Positions 24,280 to 35,274 are shown, numbered from the stretch's first letter. The stretch: DNA of 37,929 bases from Gemmiger formicilis (GCF_900167555.1 NZ_FUYF01000020.1:1-37929), one strand, 5' to 3'. Notes: generated by a model from the sequence alone, not told the origin. A program made the numbers and translations.

Positions 24280-24453
24280 CCGGCGTAGGACGAGGGACGG
24301 GGCTTTCATATACGCCCTGTCTGCTGATGAAACCAGTCCTGCGCTTGCGGCTCCACGCCACGCAATCACAGCCCTGTTTTCCTGCCGTTTCAAATGCCCT
24401 TGCCCTCCCCGGCGGCAACGACATTTTTACGGCAACGCCGACAGAGCGTATAA

Positions 24454-24503
24454 CACACTACACTTTGCAAGCAAAGTCGTGTGCCAAGGGGCAAGCCCCT
24501 TTG
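24454..24503. other. candidate oriT-like inverted repeats
   Basis: ACTTTGC (462-468 of this kilobase) and GCAAAGT (471-477) form a perfect stem extended imperfectly by CACAC/GTGTG, followed by AGGGGC-AA-GCCCCT. On the - strand this ends in GTGTGTTATACGC, an AT-rich step of the kind nicked at oriT sites. MobV relaxases act on such hairpins, but they usually lie near mob, and this one is 4 kb away, so the call is tentative. Confidence 0.35.
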
Positions 24504-24512
24504 GAAACCCCA

Positions 24513-24578
24513 GACAACAAAACAGGCTGAATATCTCGCACTTTCCCGGTGCTTGATATTCAGCCTTTATTTGTTGTC
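24513..24578. terminator. long inverted repeat at the IME right end
   Basis: Two collinear stems, GACAACAAA with TTTGTTGTC and AGGCTGAATATC with GATATTCAGCCT, form a long hairpin with a 19-nt loop. The outer A/T arms give a U-rich 3' side in both directions, so a bidirectional terminator insulating the IME from the ICE is plausible. Confidence 0.55.
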
Positions 24579-24600
24579 AGCAGCCCCGTTCCGTGGTTTG

Positions 24601-24621
24601 TGTGTAGTTCCTTGTAAACTG
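24601..24621 (-). repeat. right boundary inverted repeat of the IME
   Basis: This 21-bp segment is the inverted partner of 17549-17569 (20 of 21 positions). It lies 6 nt from the stop of the neighbouring ICE gene, so the IME inserted just after that gene without damaging it. Confidence 0.75.
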
Positions 24622-24627
24622 ACCTAA

Positions 24628-24942
24628 TCAGTAGTATAAATCATACAGACTACCAGCAAACTCGAGCAGCTTTCTGCCCAACCAGAACAGCACCTGCGGC
24701 GCGCCGTAAGGACTGAGCAAGAATGCCACGATGGCGGATACTGCCGCCTCTTGGTAGCACTTATCGAATAGCGCCAACAGAGCAGCCAGACCGCCCAGTG
24801 CCGCCAAAAACCTGCCGCAAACTCCGCAGATAGCAAACAGCACGATTGCAATCAGGCCCAGTGCAAGAAGTACCAGAATGACAGGCACGAGACTAATGCG
24901 GATACCCCAGGTAAGGAACAGATTTTTACGTTGAATGGGCAT
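24628..24942 (-). CDS. small membrane protein, CD1845-like
   Basis: This 104-residue protein has a long hydrophobic stretch (about 13-55), a second one (about 62-85) and the motif AFLLSPYGAPQVLFWLGRKLLEFAGSLYD, which resembles the CD1845 family encoded after the giant methylase/helicase in clostridial ICEs. Function is unknown. AGGAGG lies 8 nt before the ATG at 24942; a GTG three codons earlier overlaps it. It is the last gene of the ICE maintenance operon before the IME. Confidence 0.75.
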   Translation of the reverse strand: MPIQRKNLFLTWGIRISLVPVILVLLALGLIAIVLFAICGVCGRFLAALGGLAALLALFDKCYQEAAVSAIVAFLLSPYGAPQVLFWLGRKLLEFAGSLYDLYY

Positions 24943-25001
24943 AATGGCCACCTCCTACCTCTATGATACATGGTCTGCGAAATAATGCAAGGCTGTCGAT
25001 T

Positions 25002-28000
25002 TCAGCGTTCCAGTTCGTTTTCCTCTCTAGGCGTTCGCACAGAATCGTCCTCGTTTACGACCTCGGCCTCACTCTCCAGCACCGGGGCATCATTGCCCAC
25101 ATTCAGCAGGGCATCCAGCTCGGCCAGGCGCGCGCTCTTGTCGTTAAGCTCCTGTTCCTGCAGAAAAGGCTGCTGCAGTTCCTCTTTGGCGCTGTCCAAC
25201 TGGACGCGCAGCTGCTGTAGATTGTTGCGCAGACCGCTGACCTCCTGCGGCAGGGCAGCAACAACGTTTTGTAGGCGGACCATATTGCCGGCAGCGTCGC
25301 TGCCCAACTCTGTGGTATGGGTGGCCTGCCCGACCAGATGTGCCACAAACACCTTGGAAAGCGGCACATAGGCAACCGTGACTTCAAAGCCCGCATAGTG
25401 CCCCACCAAAACAGGATGGTCGGCCCGCACGGCAGCACCCACCAGCCCGAGCAGTGCCTTACCGGCATCCTCGCGCTTGTCGTAGGACGTGCCGTCCAGC
25501 TCAATGCTGAAAACCAGCTTGCCGTCCTTGTCATAGCTCTGACTGTCCTTGGCGGTCTGCATATCCTTCTCAAACGCCTGAATCCGGCATTCGGTGCCGC
25601 GGATCTCTCGCAGAAAGATGCCGGTCACGGCGTCCTCCAGTCGGTAGTGCTGGCTGTTGTAGGCGGCCTTCAGCGTGCGAAGCCGCGCAACCTGAATATC
25701 AAGGTCCATCTTTTCTTTGATCATCGGGTTTCCGGCAGCCAGCGCTTTTACCTCAGCGTAGGAGAGCGCAGCCTCGTCTAAATCCTCACAGCTGCGGGCA
25801 GGGGATTTTGACGTCATAATTTGCGAAATAAACTTCTGTTTGTTTTCGACCAACTGATAGCTGTAGGCGTCAAATGTGGCTTCGGTTATATAAATAAAGA
25901 TAGAAACCTCTTTGTTCATGTTACCCTGCCGCACCATGCGTCCATTGCGCTGGGCAATATCGGCTGGCCGCCATGGGCAATCAAGGTGATGGAGTGCACA
26001 CAGCCGCGTCTGTACGTTGGTGCCAGCGCCCATCTTCTGGGTGCTACCCATCAGCACGCGAACCGCACCGCTGCGGACTTTGCCGAACAGCTCAGCCTTC
26101 TTGGCTTCCGTATCGGCATCATGGATGAACTGTACCTCTTCTTTGGGAATGCCACGCGCCACCAGCTTGTCCCGAATATCGTTGTACACATCAAAGCCGT
26201 CCGCACGGGGTGTGCTCAAATCGCAGAAAATCATCTGCGTGGAGCGCTGCGCCTTTGTCTTTTCCCAAATGGTAAAGACCCGCTCCACGCAGGCATTCGC
26301 CTTGCTGTCGGGGTCATCGGGCAGAAGTGGATTCATCAGGCGCTGATCCAGCGCCAGCTTGCGGCCATCATTCGTGATGCGCAGCATGTTGTCCTCATTC
26401 GGGGCTACCAGGCGGTTCCGCACCGCCTCAGCCCGCTCACCCAGCGCCGCCACCATCTGCCGCTGCAGCTCGCTGGGCGGCAGCTTTACAATCGTGGGCT
26501 TGCCGCCCGTGATCTCGGGGACCGGCAGCTTCAGCATATCGGCGGTCTGAATGTCAGCACACTGCTTGAACATATTCATAAGCTCCGGCAGATTGTAGAA
26601 CTTTGCAAACCGTGTTTTAGAACGGTAGCCGTTGCCCTCGGGGGCCAGCTCAATCGCGGTAATGCTCTCGCCAAACGTAGAGGCCCACGCATCAAAGTTC
26701 AGCAGGCCTTCCTGCTCCAAAAGTCCATATTGCAGATACCGCATCATGATGTACATCTCGGTCATCGAGTTGGAAATCGGCGTGCCGGTGGCAAAGACAA
26801 TGCCGTGCCCGCCGGTCAGCTCGTCCATGTACATGCACTTCATATACATGTCGCTGGCCTTTTGGCTTTCGGTCTGTGAGATACCGGCCACGCGGGTCAT
26901 CTTAGTGGTAACCATTGCATTTTTGAAGTAGTGTGCTTCGTCCACCATCAGACTGTCCACGCCCAGCTCCTCAAAGGAGATGACGTCATCCTTGCGGCTC
27001 TGGTCGTTGAGCTTGTCCAGCTTCCGTTGCAGTTGCTTTTTCATGCGCTCCATCTGCTTGATGGTAAAATTCTCGGCGCGCTGGGCCTTCAGTGCCGCGG
27101 TCTGTGCCACTACATCGTCGATTTGCTTTTGCAGGTACATTTTCTGCCGTTCATCGGAAAGCGGTATCTTTTCAAATTGGCTGTGCCCAATTACAATGAT
27201 GTCAAAATTGCCGGTAGCAATGCGGGCACAAAATTTTTTGCGATTGGCCTTTTCGAAATCCGTTTTGCGCGCCACCAGAATTTCTGCGTTGGGGTAAAGC
27301 AACAGCGCCTCGGACGCCATCTGCTCGGTCAAATGATTGGGCACTACGATCAGTGTTTTATTGCAAAGGCCCAGGCGCTTCTTCTCCATAGCGCTGGCGA
27401 CCATCTCGAACGTCTTCCCAGCCCCTACCTCATGTGCCAGCAGTACGTTGTTGCCGTACAGCACATGGGCAATGGCGTTGCGCTGATGTGGCCGCAGCGT
27501 AATTTCCGGGTTCATGCCGGGAAAGCGCAGATTGCTGCCGTCGTATTCCCGCGGGCGGATGCAGTTGAATTTGCTGTTGTACAGGCTTACCAGCGCTTGC
27601 CGCCGCTGCGGCTCCTTGAAAATCCATTCTTCAAACTTGTCTTTTATCAAGCATTGCTTTGCGTAGGCAGCCTCGGTGGCGGCGTGGTTCAGTACGCTTT
27701 TTTTGTTTCCCTCTGCGTCGGTAACTGTATCAAACACCTGCACAGGCCGCAGGTTCAGCGCGGCCTCGGTGATTTCATAGGCATTCTTGCGGTTTGTGCC
27801 GTAGGTGATGGTTGCCTTGATGCTGCCGTTGCCGTAGCGCTTGTTCGTGATATTCCACTCACCGGTGAACGACGCAAACAGCACCTTCACGGAAAGTCGT
27901 GTAGACAGCGGCGGTTCCAAAAGCTCCATGAGGAAATCCTTAATATATTCAGGCGGTATCCAGGTAGCACCCAGACGCACCGCAATCTCGCTGGCGTCGA

Positions 28001-31000
28001 GGTCCTTCGGCTGTACCTGCTCCAGCGCCTTCACATTGACCTGATAGTCCGGGTCGGACGCTGCGGCCAGCCGGGCAACAGCCAGCTTTTGTCGCACATT
28101 GCCGGAAAGATATTCGTCAGCCGGCAGATAGACCGGCTCGGATTGCTCCGGGTCACTGAAGATAACGCCGGTCAAATCGCGTATAATTTCGTCCTGCGAT
28201 TTTCCCGTGACCTGTGCCATGTAGGTAAGGTCCACACGGGCCTTCTCGGTCAGGCTCAGCACCAGCGCTTCATCGGCGGTGTCCACATGGTCCACCACCT
28301 GGGCCGGGCGGATGGTCCGCTTCGTGAACATATCCGTCTTGCCCCTGTAATGGCCCTCGCTGTCGATATCCTCCAGCGAGCAGAGCAGGAAATACCCGGA
28401 ATCCTCACGAAACGCCGAAGCCGTGCCGCGGCTGTTGATTAGCCCATACGTATCGTGGTAGGAATCATACTGGGCGGTCAGCTGCGCTTGCAAAGCGGCA
28501 ATCGTTTCATCGGGCAGATTGTCCAGCTGTGCCCGAATCAGCTCCCGGCAGGTATCCCGCAGAGGAACCAGCGCCTTGATGCGGGCTAACGCGGAGGTGC
28601 TGGCCTTCACGGCGCGCATTTTGGAATTTTCACGGTAATAAACTGTGTCGTCTTTAACAACATAGCTGAAATTTCGTGAGCCGAGGTCAGCGCCGAGCGT
28701 GACGCTTTCCTCCTGCGCGTCCTCCCGGTCATCTGCCAGCGTGTACTCGGCCTGTAAATTGGCAAGGGCCGTGTCAAGCTGACCTTCCAGTGATGTGCCA
28801 TTTTCCAGAGGTGCGCAGGTGGGTCGCTGCCCGTAGGGGCCGCTGACCATCTGCATCTCGCCGCAGATCATCTCGGGATGGTCGATGAAATACCGGTTCA
28901 GCGGAATGCCGTCGGCAGTCTCGCCCACATGAATCCATGGCGCGTCCTGCTCCAAAACCCGCCCACGCTTTTGCAGAAACAGAATGTCCGAGGTAACGGT
29001 TGTACCTGCCTGTGCGGTAAAGGTATTGTTGGGCAGCCGCACCGCGCTGATCAAATCACAGCGGGCGGCCAGATACCGGCGCACGCCTTCGGACTTTTTA
29101 TCCATCGTGCCGGAGGTCGTTATAAACGCCATAATGCCGCCGACGCGGAGTTTATCTACGGTTTTGGCTAGAAAGTAATCGTGAATTTGAAAGTGCAGCT
29201 TGTCATATTGACGGTCCGTAACCTGATACTGTCCAAACGGAACATTGCCGATAGCCAAATCAAAGAAGCTGTTCGGCAGGTCGGCCTTTTCGTAGCCGCA
29301 GATTTGAATTTTGGCTTTCTGGTATAACTGCTGCGCGATGCGGCCCGATACACTGTCCAACTCGACGCCGTAGAGTTTTGCATTGTTCGTATCAAAGCTG
29401 CCGCTGCGGTGCCCAAAGAACGCACCTACACCCATGCTGGGCTCCAGCACATTGCCGCCCACGCAGCCCATGCGTGTCAGCGTGCGGTACATGGCATGGA
29501 TGACGGCAGGCGGGGTATAAAACGCTGTCAGCGTGGATTCCTGCGCGGCGGCGTATTCCTCCGGCGTCAGCAGTTCTTTCAGCTGCGTGTACTCGCTGTG
29601 CCAGTTGTCTTTATTAGGGTCAAAGGCATCGGAAAGACCGCCCCAGCCGAGATACCCGGCCAGAACATCCTGCTCGGCCTCTGTGGCCGGTGTGCCGCGC
29701 TGCTCGATTTGCTTGAGTGTCCGAATTGCGTTCAGATTGGCAACAAACTTGGCCTTTGCCCCTGTGGGAATCTCCGGCTCATAGGGTGCAAGGTAGTTGG
29801 TGGGGGCTTGCGCGGCGGTCTCGTCGGTAGGAAGGGCGTTTTCCTGCGGCTCGTGTTCTTCCACCTCGTCGAGGTCTATTTCCATGAGGCTGTCAAAATC
29901 AAGATTGGAGAGAACCGCCTGGTTCAGATCATCGAGCGAGCCATACCGTTCCTGCGCGTAGAGAGTGTCGTCCACCAGCTTGGTGACAGTGCAGTGCTCC
30001 AAATCAGCATACACCTGAATGACGTGCTTCTCATCCTCAGTGGTGGTATAGCCCAAATCGATTCGTGTCAGGTCGGAAAAGTCCGGCTCGGTGATTTCAA
30101 ATTCGTCCTTGAGATAATCCTCAATGTAGGATAGCGCCTGTTCCGTCTGCGCTTGCACAAGAGCTTCGTGCTGCTGCTCGGAGAGCATCATGCCGCCGTT
30201 GCGCGGGTTGGCGTCCAGCTGCCGCTGAAACTCCTCCCGGCTGATGGCGCGTCCGATCAGGGGGACTTCCTCATCCCGTAGATGCACCTCAAACTGCCCG
30301 ATGCGCTCAACGGTGAATCGGTGGTCATCCTCCAAGTAGACAACGCTGCCCTCGGCGCAAATCGGTCTGGTATCCGGTACGTTGCCGGGCTCATCGCGCA
30401 CCACACTGGCAACTTTACGCTGCTCGGCAGCCCATGCGGGATACTGTTCCAGCTCCTGCGGCGTCAGAAAGCGCTGCATCTCGATCAGATAAGCAATGCG
30501 CTTGGCTGCGGCCCGCCATAGCAGCCTGCGCTCAAAGCGTCCTTCCTCATTTGTCAAAATCAACTTCAATCCGGCAGGGCCGTGGTCCACCCAGCCGTGC
30601 GCACCATTTTGGTAGTCCCATGACCTGCCGCCACTGCCGTATTCCTTCTTCAAAAAAGCGGCGTGGTCGTCCTGCGTGGTGGTGAACTGCTGATAAATGC
30701 GAAATTTGCTGTTTTCAAAATTGCTGCCCACTGCCAGAGCCAGGTTAATTTCCTCGTCCGTGATAACGCTGCCGTCATCCATCTGCGGGGCATTGTACTC
30801 TGCAACGGGCAGGGCAGAGCGAATGACGGTTTCCTGCTTTTCCGGGGTGAGAAAATCATCCTTTTCCAACCTGTCATCTTCCGCGCTCGTCGGCGAACCG
30901 TCAGTCAGTTCAAAGGAAAGCTGTTCCTCTACCTGCGGCAGTTTCTTCGGGTCTATGGTCGCAATCAGCTCATGCTGTTCAATCAAGTCGTTCAGCGCAT

Positions 31001-32462
31001 TGGCCACGGCACGCCACGACAGCAGCGTTTCCGCGCTGCGGGTCAGATACGCGCCCTGCCAGACAAGCAGGCCATTGTTCTGCCTGTGAAAGCCCACGCG
31101 GGTATCATCGGCCAGCAAAAGCTCTGTAAAAATATCCTTGTAGCTTTCCCGCACAAAGCGCAGCCGGTCAATGAGCAGGGGATTCTTATTATAAAAAGTA
31201 AGATACTCGGCGTTATCTGCCCGGGAAGAAGTCTCTGCCGCCAGCAGCTGCGGCAGTAGGTCAGCCGGAAATTCAGGCAAAGCAAAAGCGGAGGGCGATT
31301 GCTCGCTCTCCGCCTGTGCGGGGGATTCTGTCAGATTTCGTACAACATCGGAAGGACTGCTTCCTCCGCCTGCTTCTTCAGACTGTTGGTCAGCTGTGCC
31401 CAGCCCAGCGGGTTCGTCCTGCGGTCCGGCATCGGGGTGGTCTGCATCAGCTCGCGCAGGGTCTTGTCCACCATCCGCTGTGCTGTCCGTCCGATTCGGC
31501 TGCAGCTCGTCAGCAGCGTGCCCTCCAGCATCAGCTGGTCGCAGAGCGTCGGCTCGTTCTGTTCCAGATATTCCAGACGCAGCCTCGCGTAGCGGTTCAG
31601 GTACGGGTTCGGCTGGTTCGGCAGGGAAAGGCTCGGAATCAGGTAGCCTTCGCGGTTCTTCGTGTACGTCATGAGTAACGGCCTCCTCTCGGCTGTTCAA
31701 TTGTGTTGGTGTGCTTTCATTATGAACTGGTTCGTGCGGTATTGCAATGCTGTCACGGTTTAGTCGCAGCGCCCCGCGCCCAATGTCATTCAGCATCGGT
31801 TCTGCGGCGGCCTGTACATAGCCGCCCAAGCAGAGTGAAATCTGACAGGTGTCGAACTGGCTGACGCTTTGAAATGCCGGAAAATCCTCGTCCTGCACCG
31901 GCAGCCCGATTCGCAGCAGTGCCATGTAGACAGCGCTTTGTGTGACCAGTGCCTGCAAGAGCTGCATCTGCTCGTCAGGCTGCGCCCATTGCAGCGTGCT
32001 GTCCGGCACATTGCGTTCCAGCATACGGCGGGCACGATCTGCATCGTTGGAGACGCCATCCTGCGCCAGCGCCGTCAGCCAGTCATCGGGTTTGCCTTGC
32101 AGGAGCAGCGGGCGCGTTGTGTCCGTGACCTCCCACGGCCCGCCGGTGCGCGTCTGGCTCAATGGTGTGGTATCGCCGATGGCAAAGACCGGCTTTGTCA
32201 CCGCCACGCCCTGTCGGCGCTGCAGCACGGTGATGCATCTGCTGCCGCGCATGACCAGCCGGTTCGCCTTCGTATTCCAGTATTCCATGCTGGCACAGGC
32301 TGCGGCGTCGGGCCGCTGGGCGTGAATCAGCAGTTGGTTCAGATAGGTGGTGTGATAGTTGTGGGCGGCAGTGTACAAAAAGCTCTGCCACGCCTGCGGC
32401 GATGCTGTGACCCGCACGGCCTCCTGCCGAGCCAGCTGAAATATATCCTGCGGTTTCGGCAT
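25002..32462 (-). CDS. giant polyvalent DNA methylase/SNF2-type helicase (LtrC-like)
   Basis: This 2486-residue protein has an N-terminal ArdC-like antirestriction/ssDNA-binding region (about 1-230) and a low-complexity Glu/Ala/Pro/Asp linker (about 230-400). Middle domains follow, then an N6-adenine methylase-like domain ([33 protein letters not shown] near 1075). The C-terminal part is a superfamily 2 helicase with HEVGAGKT (near 1690), VDEAHYFKN (near 1840) and [10 protein letters not shown] (near 2170). The catalytic NPPY/F motif reads NVPF, so methylation activity is uncertain. Such proteins are thought to protect or process incoming ICE DNA. The ATG at 32462 is preceded by AGAAAGGTAGG from the end of the YodL-domain gene. 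The linker overlaps a tnpV-like gene in another frame. Confidence 0.92.
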   Translation of the reverse strand: MPKPQDIFQLARQEAVRVTASPQAWQSFLYTAAHNYHTTYLNQLLIHAQRPDAAACASMEYWNTKANRLVMRGSRCITVLQRRQGVAVTKPVFAIGDTTPLSQTRTGGPWEVTDTTRPLLLQGKPDDWLTALAQDGVSNDADRARRMLERNVPDSTLQWAQPDEQMQLLQALVTQSAVYMALLRIGLPVQDEDFPAFQSVSQFDTCQISLCLGGYVQAAAEPMLNDIGRGALRLNRDSIAIPHEPVHNESTPTQLNSREEAVTHDVHEEPRRLPDSEPFPAEPAEPVPEPLREAASGISGTERADALRPADAGGHAADELQPNRTDSTADGGQDPARADADHPDAGPQDEPAGLGTADQQSEEAGGGSSPSDVVRNLTESPAQAESEQSPSAFALPEFPADLLPQLLAAETSSRADNAEYLTFYNKNPLLIDRLRFVRESYKDIFTELLLADDTRVGFHRQNNGLLVWQGAYLTRSAETLLSWRAVANALNDLIEQHELIATIDPKKLPQVEEQLSFELTDGSPTSAEDDRLEKDDFLTPEKQETVIRSALPVAEYNAPQMDDGSVITDEEINLALAVGSNFENSKFRIYQQFTTTQDDHAAFLKKEYGSGGRSWDYQNGAHGWVDHGPAGLKLILTNEEGRFERRLLWRAAAKRIAYLIEMQRFLTPQELEQYPAWAAEQRKVASVVRDEPGNVPDTRPICAEGSVVYLEDDHRFTVERIGQFEVHLRDEEVPLIGRAISREEFQRQLDANPRNGGMMLSEQQHEALVQAQTEQALSYIEDYLKDEFEITEPDFSDLTRIDLGYTTTEDEKHVIQVYADLEHCTVTKLVDDTLYAQERYGSLDDLNQAVLSNLDFDSLMEIDLDEVEEHEPQENALPTDETAAQAPTNYLAPYEPEIPTGAKAKFVANLNAIRTLKQIEQRGTPATEAEQDVLAGYLGWGGLSDAFDPNKDNWHSEYTQLKELLTPEEYAAAQESTLTAFYTPPAVIHAMYRTLTRMGCVGGNVLEPSMGVGAFFGHRSGSFDTNNAKLYGVELDSVSGRIAQQLYQKAKIQICGYEKADLPNSFFDLAIGNVPFGQYQVTDRQYDKLHFQIHDYFLAKTVDKLRVGGIMAFITTSGTMDKKSEGVRRYLAARCDLISAVRLPNNTFTAQAGTTVTSDILFLQKRGRVLEQDAPWIHVGETADGIPLNRYFIDHPEMICGEMQMVSGPYGQRPTCAPLENGTSLEGQLDTALANLQAEYTLADDREDAQEESVTLGADLGSRNFSYVVKDDTVYYRENSKMRAVKASTSALARIKALVPLRDTCRELIRAQLDNLPDETIAALQAQLTAQYDSYHDTYGLINSRGTASAFREDSGYFLLCSLEDIDSEGHYRGKTDMFTKRTIRPAQVVDHVDTADEALVLSLTEKARVDLTYMAQVTGKSQDEIIRDLTGVIFSDPEQSEPVYLPADEYLSGNVRQKLAVARLAAASDPDYQVNVKALEQVQPKDLDASEIAVRLGATWIPPEYIKDFLMELLEPPLSTRLSVKVLFASFTGEWNITNKRYGNGSIKATITYGTNRKNAYEITEAALNLRPVQVFDTVTDAEGNKKSVLNHAATEAAYAKQCLIKDKFEEWIFKEPQRRQALVSLYNSKFNCIRPREYDGSNLRFPGMNPEITLRPHQRNAIAHVLYGNNVLLAHEVGAGKTFEMVASAMEKKRLGLCNKTLIVVPNHLTEQMASEALLLYPNAEILVARKTDFEKANRKKFCARIATGNFDIIVIGHSQFEKIPLSDERQKMYLQKQIDDVVAQTAALKAQRAENFTIKQMERMKKQLQRKLDKLNDQSRKDDVISFEELGVDSLMVDEAHYFKNAMVTTKMTRVAGISQTESQKASDMYMKCMYMDELTGGHGIVFATGTPISNSMTEMYIMMRYLQYGLLEQEGLLNFDAWASTFGESITAIELAPEGNGYRSKTRFAKFYNLPELMNMFKQCADIQTADMLKLPVPEITGGKPTIVKLPPSELQRQMVAALGERAEAVRNRLVAPNEDNMLRITNDGRKLALDQRLMNPLLPDDPDSKANACVERVFTIWEKTKAQRSTQMIFCDLSTPRADGFDVYNDIRDKLVARGIPKEEVQFIHDADTEAKKAELFGKVRSGAVRVLMGSTQKMGAGTNVQTRLCALHHLDCPWRPADIAQRNGRMVRQGNMNKEVSIFIYITEATFDAYSYQLVENKQKFISQIMTSKSPARSCEDLDEAALSYAEVKALAAGNPMIKEKMDLDIQVARLRTLKAAYNSQHYRLEDAVTGIFLREIRGTECRIQAFEKDMQTAKDSQSYDKDGKLVFSIELDGTSYDKREDAGKALLGLVGAAVRADHPVLVGHYAGFEVTVAYVPLSKVFVAHLVGQATHTTELGSDAAGNMVRLQNVVAALPQEVSGLRNNLQQLRVQLDSAKEELQQPFLQEQELNDKSARLAELDALLNVGNDAPVLESEAEVVNEDDSVRTPREENELER
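31331..31672 (-). CDS. TnpV-like protein overprinted inside the giant gene
   Basis: This 113-residue protein has the TnpV pattern: [45 protein letters not shown], then [11 protein letters not shown] and [25 protein letters not shown]. TnpV-type proteins accompany clostridial transposons; their function is unknown. GAGGAGG lies about 9 nt before the ATG at 31672. The whole gene is on the same strand as the giant methylase/helicase but in another frame, matching that protein's low-complexity linker (about residues 264-377). Both frames look coding: TnpV by family resemblance, the giant by domains on either side. Confidence 0.75.
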   Translation of the reverse strand: MTYTKNREGYLIPSLSLPNQPNPYLNRYARLRLEYLEQNEPTLCDQLMLEGTLLTSCSRIGRTAQRMVDKTLRELMQTTPMPDRRTNPLGWAQLTNSLKKQAEEAVLPMLYEI

Positions 32463-32470
32463 CTTGACAC

Positions 32471-33532
32471 CTACCTTTCTAATTCATCTAAATTGTGCTC
32501 CTGCCGCTCAACTTCCATATCATGAAGCTCCGGCAGCAGTCGGCTTACATCTTTAAAGCCAACGGCATCCACATACAGGGCTTCGGCTTTATCACCGCGC
32601 TCCATGACGATCAGATCACTGACGGACAAAGACGGCATACTGTTGGCGCAGGGGCGGTCATCATAATTAAAATCCCGGAAGCACTTGTCCGGTGTGTAGT
32701 CCCGGGGCATGTTTGCCACATAGGCACAGCGGTAATCGGTGGCCTTCAGCTTGTTTTGGGCGTAGTCATAATCCGTAAAGCGATATTCGCAAGTGTAATG
32801 TGGAATTTGATATATCAGCAGTCTGTCCAACTTGTCACCCGGCTGCGGATGCTCCGGCTCAACATAACAGCCTCTTTTGAAGCACTGATTTGCATACTGC
32901 TGGATGTGGCAGAAACGACTACCTACGTAAAAGTGTGTATCGTCAACTGTCTGCACATCTTTCACCAGCTGTGAACCATCCGCGTAGTTTTCAATAATGC
33001 GCTGACCATTGCGCACCTGAAACAACTGCTGCCCATCACGGTTCAGAAAACGTGAGAAGCGAAGTGCGCTGCAAAGCTCCGGTGCATTGGCCCACTCGGT
33101 TATGTGGATGTCTTTACCAACATGTACCTTTGTGTGACCATTTTCTTCCGTGTAGTAGTGAGGCCGGATACGATCTACGCCAACTGCCGTCACAAGCTGC
33201 TTTGCCATTTCAATGAGCTGCTTGTCATTGCGATCTGCAAAGGGACCACGGTAATCATCACACAGGTAATTGACGCCGTTCCGCACCTGTATGATGGTTA
33301 CTGCGCCATCCGGGTTACGGCGGTCAATTCCAACAGTCAGGCGCGGGTAGGGAAGATTGGTGCGCTCGTTCCAGGTGTACTCGTTGTTGTATGGCATTTC
33401 TCTCAACTGCTTGTAGCGCTTCATCAAATCAGCAGTATTGGAAAAGAACTCCGTCGGAGCTTGTTCTTCAAACTGTTGCGGAAAGACGTGCGACATGAAA
33501 TCGGGAATCAGGTAATATCTGTACTCTGCCAT
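32471..33532 (-). CDS. YodL-domain ICE protein
   Basis: This 353-residue soluble protein ends with a YodL-type segment (about 295-345: [38 protein letters not shown]). The rest ([18 protein letters not shown] onward, with many Tyr and Arg) is conserved-looking but not recognised. YodL domains occur with LtrC-like proteins in clostridial ICEs; no activity is known. The ATG at 33532 lies one base after the parB stop, and the codons for the last residues of ParB (CTGGAGCG) supply the ribosome binding site. Its own tail does the same for the next gene. Confidence 0.8.
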   Translation of the reverse strand: MAEYRYYLIPDFMSHVFPQQFEEQAPTEFFSNTADLMKRYKQLREMPYNNEYTWNERTNLPYPRLTVGIDRRNPDGAVTIIQVRNGVNYLCDDYRGPFADRNDKQLIEMAKQLVTAVGVDRIRPHYYTEENGHTKVHVGKDIHITEWANAPELCSALRFSRFLNRDGQQLFQVRNGQRIIENYADGSQLVKDVQTVDDTHFYVGSRFCHIQQYANQCFKRGCYVEPEHPQPGDKLDRLLIYQIPHYTCEYRFTDYDYAQNKLKATDYRCAYVANMPRDYTPDKCFRDFNYDDRPCANSMPSLSVSDLIVMERGDKAEALYVDAVGFKDVSRLLPELHDMEVERQEHNLDELER

Positions 33533-33533
33533 T

Positions 33534-34490
33534 TCAACGCTCCAGACTGGTTTGTTTTTCCGGCATAAGATGGCGGGAGTTTCGTTCCAGAAGCTGCATG
33601 ATGATTCCTACCATCTGTTCTTGTGTGCAGCCGGCGGGAAAGTAGCGGGCAATTTTGCTGATGCTGATGGTCAGCGTAGGGTCGCGGGGTGGTACACTGG
33701 GCTTTTTCGAACCCATGATTTCCAGCAGCTTGCCATGATCCAGCGCACCTTCCTTGCTGGCGGCCTTGAGCTTCTGTGCTTGTGATAACGACGGTGAGCA
33801 GGACTGAGATTCAATGTAATCGAGGAAATCATTCTGCTCGGAGGGGGAAAGGTAAGAAAGCTCGACGGCGGGGTTGAACTTCAGGCTACCGTCGTCGACT
33901 TTCTTTTGCAGGTCTGGGACGAGGCTATTTAAGCGAATATACCGTCTAACTTGCATACGACTATCGCCAGCTTCTTTACCCACGATGTCAGCGCTTTCCA
34001 ACTTCCGCCCAACTTGGGCGGAAGTTAAATCTTGTCGTGCTCCTTGGCGACTGATAGCTTCCAGCTTCATCGCATACGCCCTGGCCTTCTCCATCGGGCT
34101 GATATGCTCTCTCTGAATATTTGAATCGACCATATCAATAATCGCCTGGTCATCATCAATATCCCGCACCTGAACCTTGACCCTATCCAGCCCGGCTCGT
34201 TGTGCTGCGTGGAACCGCCTGTGCCCACTGATGATCTCATACCCGCCCTCTGCGCGGCGGCGCACGGTCAGGTTGGTGAGCACACCGTTCTCCCGGATGC
34301 TGTCCACCAGCTTCTGCATGTCCTCATCGTCACGCACCTCAAACGGATGCCCAACGAACGGATGCAGCTCGGAAAGCGGCACCTCTGTGACCAAATCGCC
34401 GCTTTCCCGCTGCCTGTCAGCCTCCGAGGAAAACATATCATCGATTGAGGGCATCTTCATCGCGTTCAAAAACTTGTTCTTCGCGGCCAT
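33534..34490 (-). CDS. ParB-family partition protein
   Basis: This 318-residue protein has a ParB N-domain (about 30-130: PLSELHPFVGHPFEVRDDEDMQKLVDSIRENGV, IISGHRRFHAA, SNIQREHISPMEKARAY) with the GHRR and NxQRE motifs of the CTP-binding pocket. A central HTH with VRRYIRL and a C-terminal domain follow. It should bind a centromere-like site and work with ParA to keep the excised ICE. The ATG at 34490 follows GGAGG and lies 53 nt inside parA. A perfect 27-nt palindrome is embedded at codons for TSAQVGRKL. It has a paralogue at 36850-37716. Confidence 0.93.
   Translation of the reverse strand: MAAKNKFLNAMKMPSIDDMFSSEADRQRESGDLVTEVPLSELHPFVGHPFEVRDDEDMQKLVDSIRENGVLTNLTVRRRAEGGYEIISGHRRFHAAQRAGLDRVKVQVRDIDDDQAIIDMVDSNIQREHISPMEKARAYAMKLEAISRQGARQDLTSAQVGRKLESADIVGKEAGDSRMQVRRYIRLNSLVPDLQKKVDDGSLKFNPAVELSYLSPSEQNDFLDYIESQSCSPSLSQAQKLKAASKEGALDHGKLLEIMGSKKPSVPPRDPTLTISISKIARYFPAGCTQEQMVGIIMQLLERNSRHLMPEKQTSLER
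34000..34026. repeat. intragenic palindrome in parB (CCGCCC type)
   Basis: Arms CCGCCC (34005-34010) and GGGCGG (34016-34021) are flanked by AACTT and AAGTT and separated by AACTT, giving 11-bp perfect arms and a 5-nt spacer. It lies at the same codons as the palindrome in the paralogue at 37319-37345. Confidence 0.85.
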
Positions 34491-35274
34491 AGCCGGATAC
34501 CTCCTTCGCAAATTCAATATAGGCCTTTGCACTGTTGCTTTTCGGGTCGTACAGAATCGTCGGCTCTGCATTGGCCTGGCTCTCCTGTACCTTCACGTTT
34601 CTGGGAATCTCCGTTGTGAAAACGTGAATCTTATTGCCGTAGGTGCTGCGGACCTGCCCGCAGTAGTGGTCGGAAACGTTCGTGTGCTCGGTCATTGTCA
34701 GCAAGATGCCCTTCACGCGCAGCCCGGGGTTGATCTTACGCTGCACATTGGCAATGGAGGACGTCAGCTGCGACATGCCCACAACGGAGAATGGCTGTGC
34801 CTGCATCGGAATAATGATTTCATTCGCGGCGGCCAGCGCATTGGGCAGCAGCAGGCCAACAGAGGGGGAACAGTCGATCAGACAGTAGTCGTACTGATTG
34901 TTGTACTGCTCCAGGCAGGATTTCAGAAGCACCTCGCGGCACATCATCGTGCCCATGGCCAGCTCAAAGCCCGCCAGCCGTAGGTTGGACGGGATAAAAT
35001 CCACCCGTGCGGCAGCCTCCTTGCGTCCGGTCTGGTAGACACACTCCCGATTTCCTATCGGCTTTTCACAGGAGGTCTTCATCAGCAGCTCCGTAATGGT
35101 TTGGTCAAGGTCCTTTTCCGGTGGGATACCGCAGTAGCAGGAAAGATTGCCCTGCGGGTCAAAGTCCACCATCAGGACGCGGTAGCCCTGCTGGGTCAGG
35201 GCAATGCCGAGGTTATACGTTGTGGTCGTTTTCCCCGTGCCGCCCTTCTGGTTTGCGATTGCGATTGTTTTCAT
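34438..35274 (-). CDS. ParA-family partition ATPase
   Basis: This 278-residue Walker-type ATPase has the deviant Walker A KGGTGKTT (10-17), VDFDPQGN (about 37-44) and CLIDCSPSVG (about 132). It drives segregation of ParB-bound DNA along the nucleoid. It has no N-terminal HTH, so it is unlikely to repress its own promoter. The ATG overlaps the stop of the TOPRIM gene, and its 3' end overlaps parB. The stretch before residue 278 (REEQVFERDEDALNR) is fitted to encode the parB start region. Confidence 0.95.
   Translation of the reverse strand: MKTIAIANQKGGTGKTTTTYNLGIALTQQGYRVLMVDFDPQGNLSCYCGIPPEKDLDQTITELLMKTSCEKPIGNRECVYQTGRKEAAARVDFIPSNLRLAGFELAMGTMMCREVLLKSCLEQYNNQYDYCLIDCSPSVGLLLPNALAAANEIIIPMQAQPFSVVGMSQLTSSIANVQRKINPGLRVKGILLTMTEHTNVSDHYCGQVRSTYGNKIHVFTTEIPRNVKVQESQANAEPTILYDPKSNSAKAYIEFAKEVSGYGREEQVFERDEDALNR

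Larger units (their letters stand above)
24064..24600. other. non-coding right end of the IME
   Basis: No credible gene lies in these 537 bp. The stretch is dense in secondary structure: a nested hairpin (24095-24140), a GC-rich hairpin (24173-24203), a CGGGAC palindrome (24255-24279), an oriT-like inverted repeat pair (24454-24503) and a long terminal hairpin (24513-24578). It ends at the right boundary repeat. Open frames here have no start signals and are probably chance. Confidence 0.7.
17549..24621. mobile_element. nested integrative mobilizable element with serine recombinase and MobV relaxase
   Basis: This 7.1-kb block is bounded by a 21-bp inverted repeat. It carries a large serine recombinase at one end, a MobV relaxase, RepA-N and cysteine-rich VLP genes on the - strand, and an AT-rich cargo on the + strand. 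These genes are typical of IMEs that borrow a conjugation channel. It sits between the CD1845-like gene and the CAP lipoprotein gene of the ICE, both of which remain intact. The exact recombination core cannot be fixed from one occupied site. Confidence 0.82.

Noticed and set aside
24155-24556. Overlapping 75-133-codon frames in the IME right end
   Set aside because: They have no ribosome binding sites or family resemblance and run through hairpins and the CGGGAC palindrome; treated as non-coding.
25317-31259. Long + strand frames opposite the giant methylase/helicase
   Set aside because: They mirror the codon periodicity of the real gene and encode low-information, His/Arg/Gln-rich sequence.
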